Of a stretch of DNA of 37,577 nt, positions 8,579 through 17,003 are shown in pieces; position 1 is the stretch's first letter, and each line of letters starts with the position of its first letter. Location: the NCBI GenBank assembly GCA_017553545.1, contig JAFZKT010000056.1:1-37577 (forward strand). The letters run 5' to 3'. The DNA is from Bacteroidales bacterium (GTDB lineage: Bacteria; Bacteroidota; Bacteroidia; Bacteroidales; UBA932). The notes under the pieces are model-generated. The model saw nothing but the letters and a program-made list of their open reading frames with translations. It had not been told where the DNA came from and did no database searches. The position numbers and the translations under genes were made by a program.

Positions 8579-9585
8579 TGAAACAGTTCCCCTATTTCGA
8601 TCTCTCAAGGCACAACACCTTCCGCATGAAGGTGCGCTGCGCCCTGTACCTTGAAATCGAGAAAGAGGAAGAACTGCTGAAGCTGGACTGGAACGCCCTG
8701 CCGCAGCCCGTCATGGTCCTCGGCGGCGGTTCCAACCTGCTCTTCACCGGCAATTACCCCGGCACCATCCTGCACATAAACATCTTAACGCAGCAGGGCT
8801 ATACTTTCGGCGCCGGCGTGGTGTTCGATGATTTCTGCGCCTGGGCGGCCCAGGAGGGCCTCTGGGGCCCGGAGAATCTGTCGCTCATTCCGGGGGAATG
8901 CGGCGCATCGGCCGTACAGAACATCGGTGCTTACGGCGTGGAGGCAAAGGACATCATCGCCGGAATCCGTGCCTTTGACCGCCAGGAGGGCAAGTTCGTG
9001 GACATCGACCCGGCGGACTGCGAATACGGCTATCGCACCTCCCGTTTCAAGACGGAGTGGAAGGGCCGATTTGTCATCACAGCCGTCACCTATCGCCTCT
9101 CGAAAGAGCCCAGGCCCGTCCTGGACTACGGCGGCGTCCGCAAGGCGCTGGAGGCCACCGGGCACACGGGAGCACTCACCCCTCAGATTATCCGCGACAC
9201 CATCATCGGGATAAGGCGCAAAAAACTGCCGGATCCGGCGGAAACGGGCAGTGCCGGAAGCTTCTTCTGCAATCCCGTTATAAGCAGGGAGCAATTCGAC
9301 AAGGTGGTCGCCATCGCGCGGGAAGACAACGGGCCGGACTACCAAGTCCCGCACTATGAGGTGGACGACCGAATCAAAGTCCCTGCCGCCTGGATGATCG
9401 AGCAGTGCGGCTTCAAGGGCCGTGTGCTCGGCGGCGCGCAGGTGTATCCCAACCAGCCGCTGGTGATAGTGAACGCAAGCGGGGAGGCTTCCCCGGAAGA
9501 AATCATCGGCCTGGAGCAGCAGGTCATCGACGGCGTAAAAGCCAAATATGGAATAACCCTCCACCCCGAAGTAGAGCACGTCTGA
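8578..9585 (+). CDS. murB: UDP-N-acetylenolpyruvoylglucosamine reductase
   Basis: This 335-residue FAD enzyme makes UDP-MurNAc from the MurA product with NADPH. Signatures are HNTF near the start, the FAD-binding VLGGGSNLLF, NIGAYGVE, the substrate-binding YGYRTSRFK, and GSAGSFFCNPV, in which the second Ser is the proton donor of the family. PAAWMIEQCGFKG near the end fits the E. coli-like type I enzyme. The start codon overlaps the aspS stop by one base. murA lies three genes downstream, so both committed steps of peptidoglycan precursor synthesis are in one transcription run. Confidence 0.97.
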   Translation: MKQFPYFDLSRHNTFRMKVRCALYLEIEKEEELLKLDWNALPQPVMVLGGGSNLLFTGNYPGTILHINILTQQGYTFGAGVVFDDFCAWAAQEGLWGPENLSLIPGECGASAVQNIGAYGVEAKDIIAGIRAFDRQEGKFVDIDPADCEYGYRTSRFKTEWKGRFVITAVTYRLSKEPRPVLDYGGVRKALEATGHTGALTPQIIRDTIIGIRRKKLPDPAETGSAGSFFCNPVISREQFDKVVAIAREDNGPDYQVPHYEVDDRIKVPAAWMIEQCGFKGRVLGGAQVYPNQPLVIVNASGEASPEEIIGLEQQVIDGVKAKYGITLHPEVEHV

Positions 9586-9587
9586 AC

Positions 9588-10202
9588 ATGCCCCGATTCC
9601 CGCTCATACCATTTGGAGTCCTTCTGCTGGCCCTGTCCTGTTCTTCCGTCGCGGAGGAGCGGGTATTCCCGCTGGAGGAAATGAGGGAAGGGGACCTGGT
9701 CTTCCGCCGCGGACGGAGCCTCTCCAGCCACGCGGTGATGATAGCGGAAAAAGACGGCCGATACAGCCATATCGGCATGCTGGTCAAAGATGGAGGCACC
9801 TGGAAGGTGGTTCACTCCGTCCCCGACGAAGAAGAATTCGACGGAGACTTCGACCGCGTGAAAATGGACGACCTCTCAGTCTTCTTTTCGGCCGATCGGG
9901 CCAGCAAGGGCAGTTTTGTGCATACCGCCCTCATGGACAGCGCCCGCATCGCAGACCTTTGCCAAACAGCCATCCGGATGGCCAGGGACAGCGTCCGCTT
10001 CGACCACGACTATAATACCGACGACCCGTCGGAGCTCTACTGTACCGAATTCATCTGGAGACTTTACGCCCGCGAAGGGATTGACCTCTCTGAAGGCCGA
10101 CGCCAAACCGTCCACCTTCCCATCCTTGGAATCGACGGAGACATCCTTCTTCCCGAACATCTGTTTGCCCATGCCGGCAATCGTGAATATCATTCTTTTT
10201 AA
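9588..10202 (+). CDS. YiiX/YebB-like permuted papain-fold lipoprotein
   Basis: This 204-residue protein starts at ATG 9588, two nt after the murB stop; the frame is open further upstream but inside murB. The N terminus has a lipobox-type signal (LLALSC, Cys18). It contains EGDLVFRRG, then SRYSH-like GRYSHIGML with the conserved His, and later ELYCTEFIWRLY with the conserved Cys, the pattern of the permuted NlpC/P60-related family around YiiX. In that family the Cys and His form a papain-like amidase site. The location after murB suggests a cell-envelope role, such as cleaving an amide in peptidoglycan or lipids; the substrate is unknown. Confidence 0.8.
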   Translation: MPRFPLIPFGVLLLALSCSSVAEERVFPLEEMREGDLVFRRGRSLSSHAVMIAEKDGRYSHIGMLVKDGGTWKVVHSVPDEEEFDGDFDRVKMDDLSVFFSADRASKGSFVHTALMDSARIADLCQTAIRMARDSVRFDHDYNTDDPSELYCTEFIWRLYAREGIDLSEGRRQTVHLPILGIDGDILLPEHLFAHAGNREYHSF

Positions 10203-10222
10203 CCAATAAAACCCAAACACTT

Positions 10223-10792
10223 ATGAAAAAGTTAGTCATTTTCCTTTCAATCGCCCTGTGCGCATTGTTCACCGTTTCCTGCAAATCCGGCCCTGAGGCT
10301 GTTGCAGACAAAGCCATGAACGCCCTCCAAAAAGGGGACCTCGAAACCTATTTCTCCACCATGGACCTCGACAAAGAATCAAAAAGCGTGGTTTCCCTGA
10401 TGGGAGATAAGATTCTCGAGCCAATTAAAGAAAAAGGAGGCATCAAGAGCTATACCATCGGCAAGGCTGTGATTGACGGCGAAAAAGCCACTGTCCCTGT
10501 CTCCATCAAATATGGTGACGGATCCGAAGAAAATTTCGACATGGCTTTCATCAAAAAGGATAAAGAATGGAAACAGACCGGCAATTCCAGTTTTGGATCC
10601 GGCTTGGGTTCCGCTTTTGGCGACATCTCTGAATCGGAAGCCGACAATTTTGGATCCGACAATGATTACGCTTTTGACGATGAATCTGAATCGGAAGACG
10701 AAGACGCTTTCGAAGACGAAGACGCTCTCGAAGACGAAGACGCTTTCGAAGACGAAGATATTGTTGAAGTTCAAGACACTCTTGAGTGGTAG
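10223..10792 (+). CDS. DUF4878-like lipoprotein with acidic repeat tail
   Basis: This 189-residue protein has a lipoprotein signal (ALFTVSC, Cys at about residue 20). The middle part (about 24-125) resembles the DUF4878/NTF2-like fold: SGPEAVADKAMNALQKGDLE then ending KKDKEWKQTG. The last 35 residues are very acidic, mostly four repeats of EDEDA(F/L). The gene has lower GC than its neighbours and uses more GAA/AAA. It lies 20 nt after the YiiX-like gene and 44 nt before murA. Function unknown; the assignment to DUF4878 is from memory. Confidence 0.75.
   Translation: MKKLVIFLSIALCALFTVSCKSGPEAVADKAMNALQKGDLETYFSTMDLDKESKSVVSLMGDKILEPIKEKGGIKSYTIGKAVIDGEKATVPVSIKYGDGSEENFDMAFIKKDKEWKQTGNSSFGSGLGSAFGDISESEADNFGSDNDYAFDDESESEDEDAFEDEDALEDEDAFEDEDIVEVQDTLEW
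10694..10765 (+). repeat. Tandem 18-bp coding repeat (4 units)
   Basis: Four units at 10694, 10712, 10730 and 10748 each encode EDED plus two residues. The first three differ by one base (CTTTC/CTCTC); the fourth has diverged. Near identity at DNA level indicates recent slippage-type expansion. Confidence 0.9.
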
Positions 10793-10836
10793 CGGAGAAA
10801 AAGAAGCAGCCCAGAAAAAGTATTCAATAGCGTTTA

Positions 10837-12144
10837 ATGTCTAAATTCATCATCGAAGGGGGGCACAAGCTCTCCGGGACCATTACCCCGCAGGGGGCCA
10901 AGAACGAGGCACTGGAAGTAATCAGCGCCGTGCTCTTGACCAGCGAACCGATCACCATCTCCAACATCCCGGAAATCCTGGATGTAAAAAACCTTATCGA
11001 GCTCTTGCAGAAGATGGGCGTGAAAGTCACGCGTCTTTCAAAAGGCACCTACACCTTCCAGGCCGATGAGGTGGACACTTCCTACATCGAAACGGAGGAA
11101 TTCGTGGCCAAATGCGCCAAGCTCCGGGGGTCGGTGATGGTGGTTGGGCCCCTCTTGAGCCGCTTCGGGCACGCCTGGTTCGCCAAACCCGGCGGTGACA
11201 AGATTGGCCGCCGCAGGGTGGACACCCACCTGGACGGTCTGGTGAACCTGGGCGCGCAAATGGATTATGATGCCAAACGCCGCGCCTTCCACCTCACCTG
11301 CGAGGACCGTCTTTCGGGCCGATACATGCTGCTGGACGAAGCCTCCGTCACCGGTACGGCCAACATCGTGATGGCCGCCACCCTGGCCAAGGGAACCACC
11401 ACCGTCTACAATGCAGCCTGCGAGCCCTACATCCAGCAACTGTGCAAGATGCTCAACACGATGGGCGCCTTCATCGACGGGGTGGGGTCCAACCTCCTCC
11501 GCATCCACGGTGTGGAAACCCTCCACGGCACCACGCACAGGATTCTGCCGGACATGATCGAGGTGGGCTCTTTCATCGGCATGGCCGCCATCTGCCGCAG
11601 CTCCATCACCATCAAGGACGTGAGCTATTACGACCTTGGTATCATTCCGGATTCCTTCAAGCGTCTGGGCATCAACCTGGAGCAGCGCGGGGATGACATC
11701 TTCGTCCCGGAGCAGGAGAGTTATGAAATCGAGTCCTTCCTGGACGGCAGCATCATGACGCTGGCCGATGCCCCCTGGCCCGGACTCACCCCGGACCTCC
11801 TGTCCGTAATGCTGGTGGTGGCCACCCAGTGCAAGGGAAGCGTACTCATCCACCAGAAGATGTTCGAGAGCCGCCTGTTCTTCGTGGACCGGCTCATCGA
11901 TATGGGCGCCCAGATTATTCTGTGCGACCCTCACCGCGCCGTTGTCATCGGCCATGACCATCGCATCACCCTTAAGGCCGCACACCTGGTATCCCCGGAT
12001 ATCCGTGCCGGTATCGCGATGCTGCTGGCCGCCATGAGCGCGAGGGGTACCTCCACCATCGACAACATCGAACAGATTGACCGAGGTTATGAAGACATCG
12101 AAGGACGCCTGAGCGCCCTCGGTGCGCATATCACCAGAGCGTAA
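10837..12144 (+). CDS. murA: UDP-N-acetylglucosamine 1-carboxyvinyltransferase
   Basis: This 435-residue EPSP-synthase-fold enzyme transfers enolpyruvate from PEP to UDP-GlcNAc, the first committed step of peptidoglycan synthesis. The N terminus FIIEGGHKLSGTITPQGAKNEAL and LRGSVMVVGPLLSRFG are typical. The loop that carries the catalytic Cys115 of E. coli reads PGGDKIGRR, with Asp121 in its place. Cys-to-Asp at this site is known to keep activity and to confer fosfomycin insensitivity. The gene forms a run with murB upstream. Confidence 0.97.
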   Translation: MSKFIIEGGHKLSGTITPQGAKNEALEVISAVLLTSEPITISNIPEILDVKNLIELLQKMGVKVTRLSKGTYTFQADEVDTSYIETEEFVAKCAKLRGSVMVVGPLLSRFGHAWFAKPGGDKIGRRRVDTHLDGLVNLGAQMDYDAKRRAFHLTCEDRLSGRYMLLDEASVTGTANIVMAATLAKGTTTVYNAACEPYIQQLCKMLNTMGAFIDGVGSNLLRIHGVETLHGTTHRILPDMIEVGSFIGMAAICRSSITIKDVSYYDLGIIPDSFKRLGINLEQRGDDIFVPEQESYEIESFLDGSIMTLADAPWPGLTPDLLSVMLVVATQCKGSVLIHQKMFESRLFFVDRLIDMGAQIILCDPHRAVVIGHDHRITLKAAHLVSPDIRAGIAMLLAAMSARGTSTIDNIEQIDRGYEDIEGRLSALGAHITRA

Positions 12145-12146
12145 AA

Positions 12147-13241
12147 ATGAAGATACGGCTTGTATTCATATTTTTGCTAATCCTCTCTGGCGCCAATCTT
12201 AAAGCACAGACCTATGAGGAAAGCATTCGGCAATGGTCCGACGGCCCCCTGAAATGGGAGGAGTTGAATCTGAAATCGCCCAGGGATTATTCCACCTGCG
12301 ACCTGCGGTTCAGATGGACTTCGGATACCCGGAAGACACGCACCTCCTGGAATACCGTCACATATCTTCGTACCTATTCCCTGGCCCTGGATAAATCCAT
12401 TTCGTGGCACAATGTCGACAGGGTGTCCCCCAATTACCTTCTCTACGACCAGACAATCTTCGACCTGAACGAACTCTACCTCCGCAAGACTTTGAAAGAG
12501 TTCTACGAAGGAAACGAAAGGAGTTTGAACACGCTGTACAGCTTCTACGCCGACCAACTCCGAAGCAGGTGGACCGATATTTTTGAAGGAACAAGTGATG
12601 GGGCGGACTCCACGATGGTGGCTTACTATGCCAAGCAGGTGGCCGACGAATTGTCCGCCACACCCAATCCTCGGAACTTGTCCACTCCCAAAAAAACGGG
12701 ATCTGTAATGTATTTAGGGGTAGGATATGCCTGTTCCCTGTTTTTAGGAGATGCCGCCAAAACGTTCAGTCCTGCGCACGGCATGTATTTAAGCGGTGGC
12801 ATAGGAATAAAAAGGCACGAAATCGATTTCTATATGGCTGTAGGCTCGGGTACCCTCCTGGGGGATTACGACAATAAAGGATACCACTGGCAACAAATAG
12901 GGGCAACCGCCAATCACGGCTATATTGGGGCCTCATACGGCTATCGGGTTTACGACGGGGACGTATTTGCCATTAACCCTTTTGTTGGTGCAGCAGGCCG
13001 GAGACTGTATCTTCACGACAAATCGGTGCAGGAAGAATACCGTACCTCGGAACAATTTGTCGTCCTGGGGGGAGCAGAGATTCATTTTAAATTTGCCCGC
13101 TCCTTTTTCCTCCAAACCTCTTCCGGATTCGAGCACTGCCTGTCCTTCCGCGCTTTCGTGGCCCGGGATTTCGGTCCGCTTCACGCGACATCCATCAATT
13201 TTGGCATCGGTTATACACCCGCTTATGTAGAGATAAAATAA
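12147..13241 (+). CDS. Secreted protein of unknown function with possible outer-membrane beta-barrel part
   Basis: This 364-residue protein has a signal peptide ending near ANLKAQ. The first half (about 24-165) contains SIRQWSDGPLKWEELNLK, which resembles Bacteroidetes secreted proteins I cannot name with certainty. The second half (about 185-364) has alternating hydrophobic/polar strands and glycine-rich turns (YLGVGYACSLF, GYIGASYGYRVY, FGIGYTPAYVEIK), as in a small beta-barrel ending at the C terminus. It starts two nt after murA and its stop directly abuts the next ATG, so it is co-transcribed with peptidoglycan and DAP genes. No catalytic motif was recognised. Confidence 0.7.
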   Translation: MKIRLVFIFLLILSGANLKAQTYEESIRQWSDGPLKWEELNLKSPRDYSTCDLRFRWTSDTRKTRTSWNTVTYLRTYSLALDKSISWHNVDRVSPNYLLYDQTIFDLNELYLRKTLKEFYEGNERSLNTLYSFYADQLRSRWTDIFEGTSDGADSTMVAYYAKQVADELSATPNPRNLSTPKKTGSVMYLGVGYACSLFLGDAAKTFSPAHGMYLSGGIGIKRHEIDFYMAVGSGTLLGDYDNKGYHWQQIGATANHGYIGASYGYRVYDGDVFAINPFVGAAGRRLYLHDKSVQEEYRTSEQFVVLGGAEIHFKFARSFFLQTSSGFEHCLSFRAFVARDFGPLHATSINFGIGYTPAYVEIK

Positions 13242-15359
13242 ATGGACTACGGAAAGTACTTTTCGGCGGACGTGCCGTCGTTTCTGAGAAGCCCGGTAAG
13301 GGAGATATTCCGGAAGGTGGACCTTTCGGCTATCTGCTCGTTTGCCGGCGGCTATCCGGCGGCGGAGACCTTCCCCGTGGAGGAAATCCCGGCCCTTTCA
13401 GCGGCGGTCCTGGCCAAATACGGGCCGAAAGCCCTGCAGTACGGTGCCACGCAAGGGGTGCCTCAGCTGCGGGAAGCCATCGCCGCCCGTTACGGCGTCC
13501 CCGTCTCCCAGGTGCTCATCACCACCTCCTCCCAGCAGGGCATTGACATCTGTTCCCGGGTGTTCTTGAACCCCGGCGATGTAGTCCTGGCCAATAATCC
13601 CGTCTATCTGGGAGCTTTGCAGAGTTTCAAAGCATATAGGGCGGAGGTGGTGCCGCTGGAGGCCGCCAGATCGGCTGTGGTGGACCTGGTCCAGGGCATT
13701 TTTGGACGAGGTTCAATTCCAGGTGCTGGACCTGGTCCAAGCAGTGTGGCTTCCAGGCCCCTCCAGGGCAATGTGGGTGGACCTGGTCCAGGGGGTAAAA
13801 GTAAACCGCGTCCAAAAAGTGGGTGGACCTGGTCCAGGGCAAAAGCCGATGGCCCTACGACCGCCCCGAAATTCATCTACGTAATTCCGGATTTTAACAA
13901 TCCTACTGGGAAAACCTTATCTCTGGAGGAACGGAAGGCGATTGTGCGGATTGCGAGAGAATTGGATATATTGATTGTGGAGGACAGCCCTTACCGGGAA
14001 CTGCGGTACAGCGGCGAGAGCGTAACGAGCATCCGCGAACTAGCACCCGAGCGTACGCTGCAGCTGGGGTCCTTCTCCAAGATTTTCGCACCGGGGTTCC
14101 GGCTGGGGTGGATCATCGGCCCGGAAGAACTGCTGGAACAGATTTACGTCTGCAAACAGTGCCTGGACCTGTGCCCGCCCGTATTTGACCAGTATCTGGC
14201 GACGGAATTCCTCACCAGCGGCGCACTGGACCGCAACCTCAAAAAGACCGTGGAGCTCTATCGGCACAGAAGGGATAAAATGCTGGCCCTGCTGGAGAAA
14301 TATATGCCTGAAGGTGTCACCTGGACCCATCCGGAAGGCGGCCTGTTCCTCTGGCTCACCCTGCCGGAGAGCATCGATGCAGTGGCGCTCTATGACCGTG
14401 CGCTGGACGCCGGCGTGGCCTATGTGGCCGGCTCGTTCTTCTACACGGACGGCAGCCACCGCAACACCATGCGCCTCAATTACTCCTTTATCGAAGAAGA
14501 AAAGATGGAACCCGGCATAAAACTCCTCGCCTCCCTGCTGAGCCCGGCGGAAACCGCCTACAAATTCTCCGGTGCCGGCAACGATTTCGTGGTGCTGGAC
14601 GGCAGAAAGGCCGATGTCTCCGCTTATCGGCAGAAAGAACGCATCGGCGAGCTTTGCAGGAAATACCGCACCGACGGTCTGATGATCCTGGGCGAAAAGC
14701 CCGGCGTAGACTTCGCGATGGAGTTCTTCAATCCGGACGGCACGGGCGGAATGATGTGCGGCAACGGCGGCCGCTGCATCGTGGCCTTCGCCTCAATGAT
14801 GGGCATCAAGCCTGCATCGGCCGATGGCATCTGGCGCTTCCAGGCCCCCGACGGCCTGCACGAAGCGCAGATCCTGCAAGGTGGGGAGATACTTCCCCAC
14901 CGGAGCAAGTGGACTGTGCGGCTGAAGATGATTGACGTGGAAGGAGTCCGGCCGATGATGGGCGGCTACTTCCTCAACACCGGGACAAGGCACTTCGTGA
15001 AGTTCGTCAGGGACGTCGAAGGCATCGATATGGAAAAGGACGGTCCCGAATACCGCTGGGATGAGGCTTTCCAGCCGGAAGGCGCCAACGCCAACTTCGT
15101 GCAGGTGGCTCCGGACGGACTGCACGTCCGTACCTTCGAGAAAGGTGTGGAGGCCGAAACCCTGGCCTGCGGGACGGGGATTACGGCAAGCGCCGTGGCG
15201 GCCTGCTATGCGGGGATTCCCGGCGCGGCAGAAGGCAGTTACAGACTGCAGTGCCGCCGCGGGGACTGGCTGCAAGTGGACTTTAACATCAGCGGCGAAA
15301 AATACACCGACGTGTACCTCACCGGTCCGGCGGAAATGGTAAAAACGGTAAAACTATGA
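13242..15359 (+). CDS. dapF: Fused PLP aminotransferase (putative DapC) and diaminopimelate epimerase (DapF)
   Basis: This is a 705-residue two-domain protein. Residues 1 to about 430 are a fold-type I aminotransferase of the MocR/LysN-like group: VIPDFNNPTGKT, VEDSPYRELRY and SFSKIFAPGFRLGW, with Lys280 as the PLP lysine. From about residue 440 follows DapF: YKFSGAGNDFVVLD, MMCGNGGRC with Cys506 and ETLACGTGITAS with Cys643, the two catalytic cysteines. DapF interconverts LL- and meso-DAP. All other steps from aspartate to meso-DAP except N-succinyl-DAP aminotransferase are encoded nearby, so I infer that the N-terminal half does that step. Residues about 147-200 are a Gly/Pro-rich in-frame insert from a palindromic repeat. 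The stop overlaps dapA by 4 nt. Confidence 0.92.
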   Translation: MDYGKYFSADVPSFLRSPVREIFRKVDLSAICSFAGGYPAAETFPVEEIPALSAAVLAKYGPKALQYGATQGVPQLREAIAARYGVPVSQVLITTSSQQGIDICSRVFLNPGDVVLANNPVYLGALQSFKAYRAEVVPLEAARSAVVDLVQGIFGRGSIPGAGPGPSSVASRPLQGNVGGPGPGGKSKPRPKSGWTWSRAKADGPTTAPKFIYVIPDFNNPTGKTLSLEERKAIVRIARELDILIVEDSPYRELRYSGESVTSIRELAPERTLQLGSFSKIFAPGFRLGWIIGPEELLEQIYVCKQCLDLCPPVFDQYLATEFLTSGALDRNLKKTVELYRHRRDKMLALLEKYMPEGVTWTHPEGGLFLWLTLPESIDAVALYDRALDAGVAYVAGSFFYTDGSHRNTMRLNYSFIEEEKMEPGIKLLASLLSPAETAYKFSGAGNDFVVLDGRKADVSAYRQKERIGELCRKYRTDGLMILGEKPGVDFAMEFFNPDGTGGMMCGNGGRCIVAFASMMGIKPASADGIWRFQAPDGLHEAQILQGGEILPHRSKWTVRLKMIDVEGVRPMMGGYFLNTGTRHFVKFVRDVEGIDMEKDGPEYRWDEAFQPEGANANFVQVAPDGLHVRTFEKGVEAETLACGTGITASAVAACYAGIPGAAEGSYRLQCRRGDWLQVDFNISGEKYTDVYLTGPAEMVKTVKL
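13681..13836. repeat. 156-bp symmetric palindromic element inside the aminotransferase domain
   Basis: Four copies of the palindrome TGGACCTGGTCCA start at 13681, 13727, 13778 and 13824. The stem 13699-13713 pairs with 13804-13818 (14 of 15). All of these are placed mirror-symmetrically about 13758.5, with mismatched internal loops between them and a 38-nt centre. The stretch is translated in frame (VDLVQGIF... to ...GWTWSRAK) between conserved blocks of the aminotransferase. Confidence 0.85.
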
Positions 15360-16225
15360 ATAAGGTATTCAAAGGCTGCGGCACGGCGCTCCTGACTCCG
15401 TTCAAGGACGGAGAGGTGGACTACAACGCCTTCGCCGCCACGGTGGACTGGCAGGTGGAAGCCGGCATCGATTTTCTGGTGCCGCTTGGGACCACCGGCG
15501 AAACGCCCACTCTGAGCGAATCGGAAAAACTCCAGGTGCTGGAGGTTACCAGGCAGCATGCCGGCGGCCGTCCGGTAATGGCCGGCGTGGGCTCCAACAG
15601 TGTGAAAGGCACGCTGGACAACATTCGCCTGCTGCAGGACGCGGACGGCTTCCTGGTGGTGGTGCCCTTCTACAACAAACCGCCGCAGCGGGGCATGTAC
15701 CAGTACTTCAAGGCCGTCGCGGAAGCTACGGACAAGCCCATCATCCTCTACAACGTCCCCGGCCGCACCGGTTCCAACATCGAGGCGGAAACCACCCTGG
15801 CCCTCGCGAAGGATGTGCCCAATATCATCGGCATCAAGGAAGCTTCCGGAAACAAGGAGCAAATCGGCAAAATCCTGAAGGGACGTCCGGAAGGCTTCGC
15901 CGTGCTCTCCGGTAACGACGACGACACCCTGGCCCTGATGAAAGACGGGGCCGATGGCGTCATCTCCGTAGCCTCGAACGTGTTCCCGTCGGCGATGGTG
16001 GACCTGGTCCGCGCCCTGCAGGACAGCAAATGGGAGGACGCCGAAAAGATGAACGCCCGCCTCTCGCCCCTTTTCAAGGCCCTCTTCGTGGAGCCCAATC
16101 CCATCCCCGCAAAAGCCGCCATGGCGCAGTTGGGCCTGATGGAGAATTCGCTGCGGCTCCCGCTGGTGAAGGCCACGGAAGATACCGAAAACTTGATGAG
16201 AAAAACCCTGCAAGACCTGTTCTGA
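15356..16225 (+). CDS. dapA: 4-hydroxy-tetrahydrodipicolinate synthase
   Basis: This 289-residue TIM-barrel enzyme condenses pyruvate with aspartate semialdehyde, the first step of the DAP branch. LGTTGETPTLSESE and the Schiff-base Lys161 in IIGIKEASGN are present, and VLSGNDD and the Tyr of LYNVPGRTG fit the family. It overlaps the dapC-dapF fusion by 4 nt (ATGA) and is one nt from dapD. Confidence 0.97.
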   Translation: MNKVFKGCGTALLTPFKDGEVDYNAFAATVDWQVEAGIDFLVPLGTTGETPTLSESEKLQVLEVTRQHAGGRPVMAGVGSNSVKGTLDNIRLLQDADGFLVVVPFYNKPPQRGMYQYFKAVAEATDKPIILYNVPGRTGSNIEAETTLALAKDVPNIIGIKEASGNKEQIGKILKGRPEGFAVLSGNDDDTLALMKDGADGVISVASNVFPSAMVDLVRALQDSKWEDAEKMNARLSPLFKALFVEPNPIPAKAAMAQLGLMENSLRLPLVKATEDTENLMRKTLQDLF

Positions 16226-16226
16226 T

Positions 16227-17003
16227 ATGGAAATCGGCCTGAAAGAATTCAACGAAACCCTGGACGCCCTGGAAAAGGGGCAGCTGAGGGTTGCCGAAAA
16301 AGTGGACGGCGTTTGGAAAGTGAACACGCACGTCAAGGAGGTGATCCTGGCGGGCTTCAAGCTGGGCGCCGTGAAGGAGATGTCCCAGGGGCAGTTCTCC
16401 TATTTTGACAAGGAGACCTTCCCGGTGCGGCAGTTCAGCGCCCAAGACGGCGTCCGCATCGTTCCGGGCGGCAGCAGCATCCGACGGGGAGCCTATCTGG
16501 CGCCTGGCAGCATTGTGATGCCTCCCGCCTACGTGAACGTGGGCGCCTATGTGGGCGAAGGCACCATGGTGGACAGCCACGTCACCATCGGCTCCTGCGC
16601 TCAGGTAGGGAAACGCATCCATATATCGGCCTCCACGCAAATTGGCGGGGTACTGGAACCGGCAGGCGCCCTTCCCACCATCATCGAGGACGACGCCTTT
16701 GTGGGCGGCAACTGCGGCATCTATGAGGGCACCATCGTGGAAGAAGGGGCGGTCATCGCCTCGGGCGTAATCATCACCTCCTCCACCGCCATCTTCGACG
16801 CCACCACCGGGGAATTTATCAGAAGGAATGCCGATGGCCGCATCGTGGTGCCGAAAGGCGCCGTGGTGGTGAGCGGCTCCAAACCCATCGTGCGGGACGG
16901 AAAAGCGTTGGAGAGCGGCGTGCATCTCTACTGCCCCGTCATCGTGAAATACCGCGATGCCAAAACCGCCGGAAGTATTCACTTAGAAGATTTGTTAAGA
17001 TGA
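16227..17003 (+). CDS. dapD: Tetrahydrodipicolinate N-succinyltransferase
   Basis: This 258-residue protein is a left-handed beta-helix acyltransferase with hexapeptide repeats through the middle (SIRRGAYLAPGSIVMPPAYV, VNVGAYVGEGTMVDSHVTIG, GGNCGIYEGTIVEEGAVIAS). The match to the DapD family means that this organism uses the succinylase route and not the dehydrogenase or LL-DAP aminotransferase route. It is slightly shorter than the approximately 274 residues of the proteobacterial enzyme. It sits between dapA (1 nt gap) and asd (4-nt overlap). Confidence 0.93.
   Translation: MEIGLKEFNETLDALEKGQLRVAEKVDGVWKVNTHVKEVILAGFKLGAVKEMSQGQFSYFDKETFPVRQFSAQDGVRIVPGGSSIRRGAYLAPGSIVMPPAYVNVGAYVGEGTMVDSHVTIGSCAQVGKRIHISASTQIGGVLEPAGALPTIIEDDAFVGGNCGIYEGTIVEEGAVIASGVIITSSTAIFDATTGEFIRRNADGRIVVPKGAVVVSGSKPIVRDGKALESGVHLYCPVIVKYRDAKTAGSIHLEDLLR

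Noticed and set aside
6797-8608. 603-codon minus-strand frame opposite aspS
   Set aside because: aspS is certain on the plus strand; the antisense frame shows no recognisable domain and arises from GC-rich codon bias.
13681-13839. Four regularly spaced 13-bp repeats as a possible CRISPR array
   Set aside because: Repeats are too short and palindromic, spacing is 46-51 bp start to start, the arrangement is mirror-symmetric, and the whole is coding; no cas genes are present.
15999-16010. TGGACCTGGTCC in dapA as a fifth copy of the aminotransferase palindrome
   Set aside because: It encodes ordinary conserved residues (VDLV) of dapA with no surrounding stem or spacing, so chance is sufficient.
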